Shown here piece after piece: positions 1 through 9,709 of a DNA stretch of 64,000 nucleotides; position 1 is the stretch's first letter; each line of letters begins with the position of its first letter. Made by a program: the position numbers and the translations under genes. Source of the DNA: Veillonella sp. CHU740 (lineage in GTDB: Bacteria; Bacillota; Negativicutes; Veillonellales; Veillonellaceae); assembly GCF_003992055.1 (NCBI RefSeq), contig NZ_RQVD01000004.1:111898-175897 (forward strand), given 5' to 3'. Under the pieces are notes generated by a model. That model ran no database searches. It saw only the letters and a program-made list of their open reading frames with translations, and was not told the DNA's origin.

Positions 1-2
1 GT

Positions 3-743
3 AACGTAAAAGGTGTGAAGAAAGTATTTGTTCGTTCTGGACTTCGCTATGACTATGTACTAGATGATAATAATAAAGAGTTCGTAAAAGAACTGTGCGA
101 GCACCATGTAAGTGGTCAACTTAAGGTGGCCCCGGAACATGTGTCAGAACATGTGACGACAATTATGGGAAAAGCGAATAAAAGTTACTTTTTAAAATTT
201 AAATCTTGGTTTGATGAGGCGAATCGTAAATTAGGTAAACAACAATTTTTGGTGCCTTATTTTATGAGCTCTCATCCAGGATGTACCTTAGAGGATGCTA
301 TTGAATTAGCTGAATTTTTACGTGATCAAAATATGACGCCAGAACAGGTACAAGATTTCATTCCTACACCAGGTAGCTTATCGACTGCCATGTATTACAC
401 AGGGATTAATCCTCTTACAGGTGAGCCTGTGTATGTAGCTAAAAAAGGTAGAGATAAAGCTATGCAACGGGCATTGATGCAATATAAACGAGAAGAAAAT
501 TACGATCTTGTCAAAGAAGCCTTGCTGAAAGCGAATCGAAGAGATTTAATTGGGTTTGGGCCACTTTGTTTAATTCCGCCTAGATACATTAAGAGAAATT
601 CATCCACATCAAGACAGCAACAAACTTTGCATGAAGGGAAACATGCTGGTAGTGGAGGGTCTCGAAAAGGAATGTCTAAAGGGGGACAAAAGAAAAATAG
701 TGGTTCTAAAATTGGTATAGGTGTCAGGAAAAAGAAGAAGTAA
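3..743 (+). CDS. YgiQ-family radical SAM protein, C-terminal part (5' truncated by window)
   Basis: The reading frame is open from the window edge, so only the C-terminal ~247 residues are present. The sequence [16 protein letters not shown], the segment [12 protein letters not shown], then [25 protein letters not shown] and the end of the core around [12 protein letters not shown] match the C-terminal half of the YgiQ (UPF0313) family. The CxxxCxxC radical SAM cluster lies upstream of the window. The last ~45 residues are a Gly/Ser/Lys-rich basic tail, usual for this family and possibly RNA-binding. The physiological substrate of YgiQ proteins is not established. The GTG at 15 is internal and not the true start. 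Confidence 0.85.
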   Translation, partial: NVKGVKKVFVRSGLRYDYVLDDNNKEFVKELCEHHVSGQLKVAPEHVSEHVTTIMGKANKSYFLKFKSWFDEANRKLGKQQFLVPYFMSSHPGCTLEDAIELAEFLRDQNMTPEQVQDFIPTPGSLSTAMYYTGINPLTGEPVYVAKKGRDKAMQRALMQYKREENYDLVKEALLKANRRDLIGFGPLCLIPPRYIKRNSSTSRQQQTLHEGKHAGSGGSRKGMSKGGQKKNSGSKIGIGVRKKKK

Positions 744-795
744 AAATAGAGGAATTTCAGATATGTGTCGCTAATACTTATAAGGGGGTGAATCT

Positions 796-1839
796 ATGAA
801 ACGAGTGCGGTTGGTGTGTATCTTTATAGCAGTCTTGGGAGGACTCTTTGGAGCAGGTCTATGGCTAAGTGAGATGAAGCAAGCCGCTGCAGATCATTTG
901 GTAGTACCAACTCGGTCGGAACTGACTGTATATACAGATGGTGATCCTGATTTGATGATGGCTATTGGAAGAGCCTATGAAAAGGAAGCACAAGTCAAAG
1001 TGCATATGATTCCTATAGGCCAAAAGCAAATGGGGACTCGACTAGCTTTGCCAGAAGGAGAGCAACAAGGTGATCTAGTTATCTCTACAGTGCCTAATCT
1101 AGGACAAGGTGTTACTCATGGAGCGTTTCATAGATTGCCTGCTGATATTACCCAAAATGTAGAGGCTACTTTTCATGGGACCAATGAACAGTGGGTGGGG
1201 ATATGGTATGATCCGTATGTATTTGCAGTCCATAATGATTTTTATAATGCTAAAGGAAAATACGTCAATACATGGTTTTCTTTGGCCTATACAGGGCCTT
1301 GGCGCATTGCAGTGACAGACTTTGTGGCTGATGAACGGGCAATTACATTGCTAAATACCTTTGGTGGTATTTATGGACAAGAAGGAGCTATATCGTACTT
1401 TGACAGTTTGCGACCGCACATTGTGCAGTATACAAAGGAATTACCATCTCCTGTGCGTATGGCAGCTATCGGTGATGTTGACATTGGCGTTGGTAGATAT
1501 TCTGATGCCAAATTATATGAAGTTCATAAATATCCTCTGACTATACTCTATCCTAGAGAGGGTACGCCCTATGATATGATGGGGGTTGCCATTTTGAAAG
1601 GCACTACGAATGAAAGTGAAAGTAAAGCCTTTATTACATGGTTGCTTTCAGAGCGACTACAAGCCATATGGAAAGATAACGATGTGCATTATATAGCAAC
1701 GATAAATACAATGGCATCTCATAAGGATAGGCAAGGGAATCCGTTAGTATTGTGGACCGGTGGTATTGCACAGGCAGAGGAAACAAAATTATTACGAGAA
1801 TGGATACGACAAGTGCGTTTTAGAAAGGATACACCATGA
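796..1839 (+). CDS. Periplasmic solute-binding protein (ABC type, Fe3+/polyamine-like fold)
   Basis: 347 residues. It starts with a basic N-terminus and one hydrophobic segment (about residues 5-25), a signal peptide or membrane anchor with no lipobox cysteine. The body begins with ELTVYTDGDPDLMMAIGRAYEKE, the usual opening of class II extracellular binding proteins for iron, spermidine or similar ligands, and continues with ISTVPN and IWYDPYVFAVHND. No permease or ATPase gene lies nearby, so the ligand cannot be read from context. A strong AAGGGGGTG ribosome site precedes the ATG. The stop overlaps the rimO start (ATGA), so the two are translationally coupled. Confidence 0.75.
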   Translation: MKRVRLVCIFIAVLGGLFGAGLWLSEMKQAAADHLVVPTRSELTVYTDGDPDLMMAIGRAYEKEAQVKVHMIPIGQKQMGTRLALPEGEQQGDLVISTVPNLGQGVTHGAFHRLPADITQNVEATFHGTNEQWVGIWYDPYVFAVHNDFYNAKGKYVNTWFSLAYTGPWRIAVTDFVADERAITLLNTFGGIYGQEGAISYFDSLRPHIVQYTKELPSPVRMAAIGDVDIGVGRYSDAKLYEVHKYPLTILYPREGTPYDMMGVAILKGTTNESESKAFITWLLSERLQAIWKDNDVHYIATINTMASHKDRQGNPLVLWTGGIAQAEETKLLREWIRQVRFRKDTP

Positions 1840-3176
1840 GTAAGTTGTTAGGTTATATTAGTTTAGGTTGCGCCAAGAATTTGGTGGATACAGAGGTGAT
1901 GCTAGGAGCTTTACAAGATAATGGCTATGAAATCACAGAAGAGTTAGAAAAAGCAGAAATTATTATTATCAACACATGCACATTTATCGAGAAAGCAAAA
2001 GAAGAATCGATTAATACTATATTAGAGGCTGGTCAATACAAGCAATATGGAGACTGTAAAGGTCTTATCGTGGCGGGCTGTTTAAGTCAGCAATACCAAG
2101 AAGAATTGTTTACAGAAATTCCAGAAATTGATGCCCTCATTGGTACAGGATCTTGGAATCGTATTATGGAAGCTGTGGAGGCTATTCAAAATGGTCAACG
2201 TATTTGTATCATGGATAGTATGACAAATATGTATGATGAAGGTATGCCACGGATGATGACCACACCGGACTACAGTGCATATGTAAAAATTTCTGAAGGA
2301 TGTAATAATGGTTGTACTTTCTGTATCATTCCTAAGGTACGTGGGGCTTACCGTAGTCGTTCTATAGAGTCCATTGAACGAGAAGTGCAACAGTTGGCAG
2401 AAGCAGGTGTGAAAGAAGTGGTGTTGATTGCTCAAGATACTACCTACTATGGCGCAGATTTGAACAATGGTAATCCATTACTTTCAGAGTTGTTGAAACG
2501 ATTGGCAAAAATTGAAGGTATCGAATGGATTCGTATGTTGTACTTATATCCTAAACATTTCTCTGATGAATTGTTAGAAACAATCATGACGGAACCAAAG
2601 GTGTGTAAATATATCGATATGCCACTACAGCATATTAACAATACTGTGTTGCAACGCATGAATCGTAAAGATACACGGGAAAACATTGTAGCCTTGTTAC
2701 ATAAAATCCGCAATCGCAGTGAGCATATTACACTACGCACATCTCTAATCGTAGGGTTCCCTGGGGAAACAGAAGAACAATTCCAAGAATTGGCAGATTT
2801 TGTAAAAGATATCCGATTTGATCACATGGGGGTATTTACGTATTCTCAAGAGGATGGTACACCAGCAGGTATGATGGATGAGCAGATTCCAGAGGAAGTG
2901 AAAGAAGAACGGTACCATACATTAATGGCCATTCAAGCACAAGTTTCAGAGGAACATAATCGCGACTTGGAGGGAACGATTCATCAAGGTATGATAGAAT
3001 CTATCGATGAAGTGGAACCGGGAAAATTCCTAGCCCGTGGTCGTTTGCAAATGCAGGCTCCCGATGTGGATGGCAACATGTATGTAGAAGATGTAACAGG
3101 ACTGTCTGAAGGCGATATTGTGACGGTAAAAGTATCACAAGGTTTTGCTTATGACGTGGTAGTAGAAACTGTATAG
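1836..3176 (+). CDS. rimO: Ribosomal protein S12 methylthiotransferase RimO
   Basis: 446 residues, the usual RimO length. The N-terminal UPF0004 domain carries the three cluster cysteines C12 (LGCAKN), C48 (NTCTF) and C82 (AGCLSQ). The radical SAM domain has C156, C160 and C163 in CNNGCTFC, and a C-terminal TRAM domain follows. The opening YISLGCAKNLVDTE is typical of RimO rather than MiaB. Family knowledge: RimO adds a methylthio group to the conserved aspartate of ribosomal protein S12 using two 4Fe-4S clusters and SAM. It overlaps the preceding binding-protein gene by 4 nt and is followed 12 nt later by cinA. Confidence 0.95.
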   Translation: MSKLLGYISLGCAKNLVDTEVMLGALQDNGYEITEELEKAEIIIINTCTFIEKAKEESINTILEAGQYKQYGDCKGLIVAGCLSQQYQEELFTEIPEIDALIGTGSWNRIMEAVEAIQNGQRICIMDSMTNMYDEGMPRMMTTPDYSAYVKISEGCNNGCTFCIIPKVRGAYRSRSIESIEREVQQLAEAGVKEVVLIAQDTTYYGADLNNGNPLLSELLKRLAKIEGIEWIRMLYLYPKHFSDELLETIMTEPKVCKYIDMPLQHINNTVLQRMNRKDTRENIVALLHKIRNRSEHITLRTSLIVGFPGETEEQFQELADFVKDIRFDHMGVFTYSQEDGTPAGMMDEQIPEEVKEERYHTLMAIQAQVSEEHNRDLEGTIHQGMIESIDEVEPGKFLARGRLQMQAPDVDGNMYVEDVTGLSEGDIVTVKVSQGFAYDVVVETV

Positions 3177-3188
3177 GATGGTGATAGC

Positions 3189-4424
3189 ATGATCGTAGAA
3201 TTAATCTCTACAGGATCAGAAATATTGCTAGGACATATTGTCAATACAAATGTAAAGTGGCTCAGCGAAGAACTGAACAATCGGGGATACTCTGTATCAT
3301 ACCAAACGACGGTGGGTGATAATCCTAATCGCATGAAAGAAGTATTTCAACAAGCAGGGAAACGAGCAGATATTGTGATCAGTTCTGGAGGCTTAGGAGC
3401 TACCCAAGGAGATATTACTCGAAAAGCTTTGGCAGATGCCTTGGGATTGCCTTTGGTATTTCACGAAGAAGCAGGTCGTGAGGTAGATTCCTTTTATGAG
3501 AACCAAGGACGGGTAAAACCTTACGAATCTGACCGAGATCGGTATTTACCAAAAGGGGCACAGGTACTACACAATCCAGTAGGGGTAGCACCAGCAGTGG
3601 TAGTGGAACAGGATAATACGGTATATATTTTGTTACCAGGTCCGCCATCAGAATTACAAGGAACTTTCAAAGAAAGTGTGAGTCCCTTTTTAGAACAACG
3701 TTTTGGACAGCAAGGGGTGATTTATTCTGAACGGTATGCTGTGTATGGATATCGTGAAATGCAATTAGAGACTTTATTGCAAGATTTGATTCAGAACCAG
3801 CAGAACCCAACCATAGCACTACTGATTAAATCAGGATATATTGAAATTCGTTTAACTGCAAAAGGGGAGTCAAAAGCAGACTGTCAGGAAAAACTAGGCC
3901 CATGGAGGTCTATCCTCTTAGAACGCTTGGAAAATATCCGTAGTTTAGACACATCGGTGTTGGAAAACTTTCACAAGGTGGCTCTAGAAGCAGGTATTAC
4001 CATAGGAACTGCTGAATCTTGTACAGGCGGCCTAGTAGGAAAAACATTGACTGACTTAGGCGGTAGCAGTGGCTATTATCAGGGCGGTATTATTTCCTAT
4101 GCGAATTCGGTGAAAGAACAAGTATTAGGCGTATCATCGGAGACATTGGCAACACATGGTGCTGTCAGTGAAGAAACAGCTACAGAAATGGTAGAAGGTG
4201 TATTTCGTGTATTACGTACAGATTATGCAATTGCGACCACAGGGATAGCTGGTCCAGGTGGTGGTAGTCAGGAAAAACCAGTAGGTCTTGTGTATATTGG
4301 TATTGGCACGCCCCGAGGTATTACTGTACATAAAGAAATATTTATAGGGGATCGTACTAGTATCCGTAACAGTGTAGCGGAACGAGCGATTCAATATGTA
4401 TATAAAGAATTAATAGAAAGGTAG
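3189..4424 (+). CDS. cinA: CinA: MoaB-like domain plus nicotinamide-nucleotide amidase domain
   Basis: 411 residues, full length. The N-terminal half is the molybdopterin-binding-like (MoaB/Mog) domain: it opens with [18 protein letters not shown], has the [11 protein letters not shown] segment, and in other CinA proteins acts as an ADP-ribose pyrophosphatase. The C-terminal half is the PncC domain with [15 protein letters not shown] and the GIAGPGGG loop, and deamidates NMN in pyridine nucleotide salvage. It lies 4 nt upstream of recA, the arrangement found across Firmicutes, where the two are often co-transcribed. Confidence 0.95.
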   Translation: MIVELISTGSEILLGHIVNTNVKWLSEELNNRGYSVSYQTTVGDNPNRMKEVFQQAGKRADIVISSGGLGATQGDITRKALADALGLPLVFHEEAGREVDSFYENQGRVKPYESDRDRYLPKGAQVLHNPVGVAPAVVVEQDNTVYILLPGPPSELQGTFKESVSPFLEQRFGQQGVIYSERYAVYGYREMQLETLLQDLIQNQQNPTIALLIKSGYIEIRLTAKGESKADCQEKLGPWRSILLERLENIRSLDTSVLENFHKVALEAGITIGTAESCTGGLVGKTLTDLGGSSGYYQGGIISYANSVKEQVLGVSSETLATHGAVSEETATEMVEGVFRVLRTDYAIATTGIAGPGGGSQEKPVGLVYIGIGTPRGITVHKEIFIGDRTSIRNSVAERAIQYVYKELIER

Positions 4425-4428
4425 AACA

Positions 4429-5538
4429 ATGGCAAAGGATAAAGCAAAAGAAGCAGCAATTGATATGAAAGGTGGATCTCAAGAAGATCGTATGAGAGCT
4501 TTAGAAGGGGCTTTAAAACAAATTGAAAAAGATTTCGGTCAAGGTGCAATCATGCGCATGGGCGAAGCGGCGGATAAAATGAACATTGAAGTCATTTCTA
4601 CAGGCGTATTGGCCTTAGATTTGGCGGTTGGTGTAGGCGGATTCCCACGAGGCCGTATTATTGAGATCTATGGACCAGAATCTTCTGGTAAAACTACAGT
4701 AGCTTTACATGCAGCAGCGGAAGCACAACGCAATGGTGGCGTTGTTGCCTTCATTGATGCGGAACATGCCTTAGACCCTGTATATGCGAAAAAATTAGGC
4801 GTAGATATCAATAGCTTGTTGATTTCCCAACCAGATAATGGTGAACAAGGCTTAGAAATTACAGAGGCATTGGTTCGCTCTGGTGCAGTAGATTTAATCG
4901 TTGTGGACTCTGTAGCGGCCTTAACACCTAAAGTAGAGATTGATGGTGAAATGACTGATGCTCACGTAGGTGTGCATGCTCGTTTGATGAGTAAAGCATT
5001 ACGTAAATTAACAAGCTCCATCAGTAAAACTAGAACAGTTATTATCTTTATTAACCAATTGCGTGAAAAAGTGGGCGTTATGTTTGGTAACCCAGAAACA
5101 ACTACGGGTGGTCGTGCCTTAAAATTCTACTCTACTATCCGTTTAGATGTACGCAAAGGGGAAGCTTTGACTTCTGCGAAAGAACATGTTGGTAACCGTA
5201 CAAAAGTAAAAGTTGTGAAAAATAAAGTAGCCCCTCCATTCAAAGTAGCAGAATTTGATTTGATGTTTGGGGAAGGAGTTTCTTATGAAGGTACATTGAT
5301 TGACATCGGTGCCAATATTGAAGTCATCAAAAAGTCTGGTGCTTGGTATTCCTATAATGGAGAACGTATGGGTCAAGGTAAAGAAGCAGCCAAAGTATTC
5401 TTGAAAGAAAACCCTCAAATTGCTCAAGAAATTGACTCTATCATTCGTGATACATTAGCAGCGGAACCATTGAATGTACTTGGACATGACGATGAAGTCG
5501 ATGCAGGCACTGATATAGTGGCAGCAGATATAGAATAA
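4429..5538 (+). CDS. recA: Recombinase RecA
   Basis: 369 residues. The Walker A loop is GPESSGKTT at residues 82-90, the Walker B region is [10 protein letters not shown], and the loop-2 region runs [21 protein letters not shown], matching RecA throughout. An N-terminal extension of about 20 residues (Lys/Ala-rich) precedes the conserved core. Role: ATP-dependent strand exchange and activation of LexA cleavage in the SOS response. The stop codon shares one base with the recX start (TAATG). No LexA box was identified just upstream, which fits transcription from a cinA promoter. Confidence 0.98.
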   Translation: MAKDKAKEAAIDMKGGSQEDRMRALEGALKQIEKDFGQGAIMRMGEAADKMNIEVISTGVLALDLAVGVGGFPRGRIIEIYGPESSGKTTVALHAAAEAQRNGGVVAFIDAEHALDPVYAKKLGVDINSLLISQPDNGEQGLEITEALVRSGAVDLIVVDSVAALTPKVEIDGEMTDAHVGVHARLMSKALRKLTSSISKTRTVIIFINQLREKVGVMFGNPETTTGGRALKFYSTIRLDVRKGEALTSAKEHVGNRTKVKVVKNKVAPPFKVAEFDLMFGEGVSYEGTLIDIGANIEVIKKSGAWYSYNGERMGQGKEAAKVFLKENPQIAQEIDSIIRDTLAAEPLNVLGHDDEVDAGTDIVAADIE

Positions 5539-6041
5539 TGGCATTCTCTAGAAGTGGTGATAAGGATTGGAATTTCTCTAGTGCTTTAGATCAGGCTTTG
5601 CGTTTATTGGGCCCCAGGTCTTTAAGCACTCTGGAATTACGACGTAAATTGTCACAAAGGTCCGTACCCAGTGAACTCATTACAGAAGTGGAAGAAAAAT
5701 TAGTAGAGTTATCGTACTTGGATGATGATGAACTAGCAGAAGAAGCTTTGCGATCGTATATAGAGGCTGAAAAATATAGTACTTATTATATTCGTGAAAA
5801 GATGCGTGAACGAGGGTTGGACGTGTCCTGTATATTAGATGACTATGATGAATGGTCGGTGGCTGTCAATTTGTTAGACCAGCGATTTTCTATTTCTGAT
5901 GAAAGTTTACTAGAAGCAATAGAGCACGGCGAAGCGGAGAAGCTGAACAAGAAAAAAATAATTTATTTTTTAAAGAACAGAGGTTTTGCTGTAAGTACAA
6001 TTCAAAGTATATGTTATGAATGGAGCCCCTACCTTGAGTAG
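5538..6041 (+). CDS. recX: RecX regulatory protein
   Basis: 167 residues, a short member of the RecX family. It is helical and built of three-helix repeats, with LGPRSLSTLELRRKLSQR in the first repeat and a YFLKNRGF motif near the end. RecX proteins bind RecA filaments and modulate their growth. It starts on the last base of the recA stop, so translational coupling is very likely. Its stop codon lies inside the downstream terminator hairpin (6024-6046), an economical end to the cinA-recA-recX unit. Confidence 0.88.
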   Translation: MAFSRSGDKDWNFSSALDQALRLLGPRSLSTLELRRKLSQRSVPSELITEVEEKLVELSYLDDDELAEEALRSYIEAEKYSTYYIREKMRERGLDVSCILDDYDEWSVAVNLLDQRFSISDESLLEAIEHGEAEKLNKKKIIYFLKNRGFAVSTIQSICYEWSPYLE

Positions 6042-6050
6042 GGGCTTTAT
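6024..6050 (+). terminator. Intrinsic terminator overlapping the recX stop
   Basis: The stem AGCCCCTAC (6024-6032) pairs with GTAGGGGCT (6038-6046) around a 5-nt loop and is followed by a short T-rich stretch. The recX stop codon (6039-6041) is inside the stem, so ribosomes finishing recX could weaken termination. Confidence 0.7.
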
Positions 6051-6051
6051 C

Positions 6052-6080
6052 TTGACATTCCACTGTGTATGGACTACAAT
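6052..6080 (+). promoter_or_regulatory. Sigma-70 promoter for rny
   Basis: TTGACA at 6052-6057, a 17-nt spacer, and TACAAT at 6075-6080. A second -10-like TATAAT directly follows at 6081-6086. The promoter sits directly after the recX terminator and about 115 nt before rny. Confidence 0.8.
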
Positions 6081-6140
6081 TATAATAGCCTTAATAATAA
6101 GCAAAATAAAATTAAAAAAAAGCAAAATGGGCGAGAAACC

Positions 6141-6173
6141 GGGGAAGCGGATGTATCGACTTCTCCTTTTTTT
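6141..6173 (+). terminator. Terminator-like hairpin in the rny leader (candidate attenuator)
   Basis: GGGGAAG (6141-6147) pairs with CTTCTCC (6160-6166, one G-U pair) and is followed by seven T residues (6167-6173). It lies between the rny promoter and the rny ribosome-binding site with no gene in between, so it can only act on rny transcription. Confidence 0.55.
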
Positions 6174-6195
6174 ATGCATGTAGGAGGTGAAAACG

Positions 6196-7734
6196 ATTTT
6201 AGAATACAGCATTATTGCCGTAGTAATGGTATTAGTTGGTCTTGGAGTAGGCTATTTATTGCGACGCAATATTGCAGAAGGTAAGCTGAATAAGGCTGAG
6301 ACAGAAGCGGCACGAATTGTGGCAGACGGAGAGCGTTTAGCAGAGTCTAAGAAAAAAGAAGCATTACTGGAAGCAAAAGAAGAAATTCACAAATTGCGCG
6401 CTGATGTAGATAAAGAAAATCGGGATCGACGTAATGAGTTACAACGTCTTGAACGACGCATATTGCAAAAAGAAGAGCAATTGGACAAAAAACTTGATAG
6501 TATCGAGCGCAAAGAAGAGTCCTTACACCATAAGGAACGCAATTTAGAAAAAGCAGAAGAAAAAATCGAAGCATTACATCAACAACAAATGGAAGAGTTA
6601 GAACGTATTTCTAGCTTAACCTTTGATGAAGCAAAACAAATTTTGCTTACAAAAGTGGAACAAGAGATTCGTCATGATACTGCTGTGATGCTCAAAGAAT
6701 TAGAGCAACAAGCAAAAGAAGAAGCAGAAAAAAATGCTAGAGAAATTATCTCTATGGCGATTCAACGATGTGCAGCTGATCATGTAGCAGAATCTACTGT
6801 ATCAGTAGTTACATTACCTAATGATGAAATGAAGGGCCGAATCATTGGTCGTGAAGGCCGAAACATTCGTGCTTTAGAAACACTGACTGGTATCGATTTA
6901 ATTATTGATGATACACCAGAAGCTGTTATCTTATCTGGATTTGATCCAATTCGTCGCGAGGTAGCTCGCATTGCATTGGAGAAATTGATTGTAGATGGAC
7001 GTATCCATCCAGCTCGTATTGAAGAAATGGTAGAGAAAGCTCGCCGCGAAGTGGAAACAACAATCAAAGAGGCGGGTGAACAAGCTACATTTGAAGCTGA
7101 TGTACACGGTCTACATCCAGAAGTAATTCGTACGCTTGGCAGATTGAAATATCGTACAAGCTATGGTCAGAATGTGTTAAAACATTCTGTTGAGGTATCT
7201 CATTTGGCAGGCATGATGGCAGCAGAATTAGGCTGTGACGTTGTGTTAGCTAAACGTGGTGGTTTGTTACATGATATTGGTAAAGCCTTAACTCATGAAA
7301 TTGAAGGATCTCATGTAGAAATCGGTGTAGATATCGCCAAGAAATATCATGAAAGTGCATTGGTACAAAACTGTATCGGAGCTCATCATGGTGATGAAGA
7401 GTTCAAATCTGTAGAGGCAGTGTTAGTGGCAGCAGCAGATGCTATTTCTGCAGCACGTCCAGGTGCACGCCGTGAAACATTAGAAAATTATTTGAAACGA
7501 TTATCTAAGTTAGAAGAAATTGCAGAATCCTTTGAAGGCGTTGAAAAATGCTTTGCTATCCAAGCAGGTCGTGAGATCCGCGTGATGGTAAAACCTGATA
7601 AGGTAGATGATGTAGAAGCTAACTTATTAGTGCGTGATATCATAAAACGCATTGAAAACGAATTAGAATATCCAGGACAAATAAAAGTTGTGGTAATTCG
7701 TGAAACACGAGTCGTAGATTACGCAAAAAAATAA
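6196..7734 (+). CDS. rny: Ribonuclease Y (endoribonuclease), probable AUU start
   Basis: About 512 residues. One N-terminal membrane segment is followed by a long charged coiled coil (to about residue 190), the KH domain ([20 protein letters not shown]) and the HD domain ([12 protein letters not shown]), ending in [13 protein letters not shown]. RNase Y initiates mRNA decay at the inner membrane in Firmicutes. The start is unusual. A perfect Shine-Dalgarno AGGAGGTGA occupies 6182-6190, so the in-frame GTG at 6187 lies inside it and cannot be the normal start. ATT at 6196 sits 5 nt after the Shine-Dalgarno and gives the expected MLEY... start. If only the standard codons are accepted, GTG 6187 (515 residues) is the alternative. 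Family assignment is certain; the start is inferred. Confidence 0.93.
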   Translation: MLEYSIIAVVMVLVGLGVGYLLRRNIAEGKLNKAETEAARIVADGERLAESKKKEALLEAKEEIHKLRADVDKENRDRRNELQRLERRILQKEEQLDKKLDSIERKEESLHHKERNLEKAEEKIEALHQQQMEELERISSLTFDEAKQILLTKVEQEIRHDTAVMLKELEQQAKEEAEKNAREIISMAIQRCAADHVAESTVSVVTLPNDEMKGRIIGREGRNIRALETLTGIDLIIDDTPEAVILSGFDPIRREVARIALEKLIVDGRIHPARIEEMVEKARREVETTIKEAGEQATFEADVHGLHPEVIRTLGRLKYRTSYGQNVLKHSVEVSHLAGMMAAELGCDVVLAKRGGLLHDIGKALTHEIEGSHVEIGVDIAKKYHESALVQNCIGAHHGDEEFKSVEAVLVAAADAISAARPGARRETLENYLKRLSKLEEIAESFEGVEKCFAIQAGREIRVMVKPDKVDDVEANLLVRDIIKRIENELEYPGQIKVVVIRETRVVDYAKK

Positions 7735-7746
7735 TCTGCATAAGTG

Positions 7747-7783
7747 GTTGGAGCAGCTTCGGCTGCTCTAACTTCTTTTTTTT
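7747..7783 (+). terminator. Intrinsic terminator of rny
   Basis: An 11-bp stem (7747-7757 with 7762-7772, one G-U pair) closed by a stable TTCG tetraloop is followed by an eight-T run at 7776-7783. Confidence 0.9.
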
Positions 7784-7924
7784 CAGAGTATATAAATTTT
7801 GCATATATATTGTGAAGAAAAAGAAAGGACCACAAGTAGGAGTTTTTCTGTTTATGTAGAATAGTATTAAGTAGGGAAAATTAAAATTTTGTAATCACTG
7901 TAGTCGATAATTCAGGAGAATGAC

Positions 7925-9691
7925 ATGAGCAAGTTTTTTAGCGATGAAATAATTGAACAAGTCAAAGATGCTAACGATATTGTATCTGTCATTTCTGAGC
8001 ATATTTCACTTAAGAAAAAGGGGAAAAATTACTGGGGCTGTTGTCCATTTCATAATGAAAAGACGCCTTCCTTTAGTGTGACCCCTGAAAAGGGCTTTTT
8101 TTATTGCTTTGGTTGTCGTGAATCAGGTAATGTCATTAGCTTTTTGATGAAATATGATAACTTAACATTCCCCGAAGCTATTGAGCGGTTGGCGAATCGT
8201 GCGAATATCGCCTTACCAGAGCGCAATGTATCTACGGCAGAGCGAAAGCGCATGGCTCATAAAGAGTTACTCTATGAAGTCAATGAACTGGCAGCTACGT
8301 TCTTTCATAATTGCTTAGTAAAAACGGAATTAGGAAAGGAGGGCCTTGAGTATTTGTTGCGCAGAGGTCTTACGATGGAGACTATAGAGAAGTTTCGACT
8401 TGGCTTTGCTCCAGATGGGTGGGATAAACTGTATCATGCCTTTACAGGGCGTGGGATTGATGCCAATGTCCTAGTAGAACTAGGATTGTGTCGTAAGAAT
8501 GAGCAGCAGAAAATCTACGACTATTATAGAAAACGGGTTATGTTTCCTATTATGGATGCAAAAGGACACGTATTAGGATTTGGAGGCCGTGTATTGGATG
8601 ACAGTAACCCCAAATACTTAAACTCTCCCGAGTCAGAGATATTTAATAAGGGTCATCTATTATTTGCGTTTAATCAATCGTATCGTACCATTCGAGAAAG
8701 AAAGCAAGCCATTCTTGTTGAAGGGTATATGGATGTGCTGAGTGCTCACAATGCTGGCATTACCAATGTGGTGGCCTCTTTGGGAACGGCTTATACAAAA
8801 GATCATGGTCGTTTATTAATGCGTCAAGCTGAAGAAATTGTATTGGCCTATGATATGGATGGAGCTGGTCGCACTGCGGCAAAGCGTGCTATAGAACTGC
8901 TGCAAAATACAGAATTTTCAGTGAAAGTTTTATCTATGCCAGATGGTAAGGATCCTGACGAATATATTAAGAATCATGGGGCACAGGCATGGCAAGAATT
9001 GGTGGATGCAGCGCCTAGCGATTTTGAGTTTTTACTGAATGAAAGTTTAATACATCATGATACGAATTCACCAGAGGGAAAACGGGCTGTGTTAGAAGAA
9101 CTATTTCCGTTTATTGCAGGGCATGAAAGTCAGGTGCGACGCGAGGAATATTTAAAAGCATTAGCCCTTCCACTATGGATGGATGTGAGTACGATTCTTA
9201 CCTACTTTAGGCAGTTTGCTCGTCAGGGAAAAGTAGAAGTAAAACAGCAGGTGCAAGCGCCTAAACAGGAAACGTTTACCGATGAAGAGGAACTGCTGTA
9301 TTGGGCAGGTAGGGATAAGGATATCTATGCACTAGTGCACCAATACATTAGTGAAGAGGACTTAACCAATCCTTTTAATATTACGTATTATAAAGGGATT
9401 GGAAAGATTGTTGAAAGTGGAGAAGAACTTTCAGAGGTGGCATTAGAAGCACAGTTAGATATAGAGTCATGGCACTTATTTGGTAAGTGGTCTGTTCTTA
9501 TCGAACGGGAGATGAGAGAAGACATATTACATGGACTCATCCGCAGTGTACGTTTGAAATCACTGCGCAATCAGTATAAGGAACATAGTCGATTAGCGGA
9601 TCAGTTAAGTCGATCCAATGATCCAAGATTTATAGAAGAATTACGCATATGTCAGGATTTACAGGAATTAATTAAACAGTGGTCCGCATAG
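7925..9691 (+). CDS. dnaG: DNA primase DnaG
   Basis: 588 residues. The N-terminal CHC2 zinc domain has C40-x2-H43 and C61-x2-C64. The catalytic core contains GRVLDDSNPKYLNSPES, the TOPRIM glutamate in LVEGYMDVL and the metal site AYDMDGAGR. The C-terminal ~150 residues form the helicase-binding region, which is more variable. It makes RNA primers at the replication fork. AGGAG lies 6 nt before the ATG. It is followed 18 nt later by rpoD, the classic primase-sigma factor arrangement, here without rpsU. Confidence 0.97.
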   Translation: MSKFFSDEIIEQVKDANDIVSVISEHISLKKKGKNYWGCCPFHNEKTPSFSVTPEKGFFYCFGCRESGNVISFLMKYDNLTFPEAIERLANRANIALPERNVSTAERKRMAHKELLYEVNELAATFFHNCLVKTELGKEGLEYLLRRGLTMETIEKFRLGFAPDGWDKLYHAFTGRGIDANVLVELGLCRKNEQQKIYDYYRKRVMFPIMDAKGHVLGFGGRVLDDSNPKYLNSPESEIFNKGHLLFAFNQSYRTIRERKQAILVEGYMDVLSAHNAGITNVVASLGTAYTKDHGRLLMRQAEEIVLAYDMDGAGRTAAKRAIELLQNTEFSVKVLSMPDGKDPDEYIKNHGAQAWQELVDAAPSDFEFLLNESLIHHDTNSPEGKRAVLEELFPFIAGHESQVRREEYLKALALPLWMDVSTILTYFRQFARQGKVEVKQQVQAPKQETFTDEEELLYWAGRDKDIYALVHQYISEEDLTNPFNITYYKGIGKIVESGEELSEVALEAQLDIESWHLFGKWSVLIEREMREDILHGLIRSVRLKSLRNQYKEHSRLADQLSRSNDPRFIEELRICQDLQELIKQWSA

Positions 9692-9709
9692 AATGAAAGG
9701 AAGAGCATC

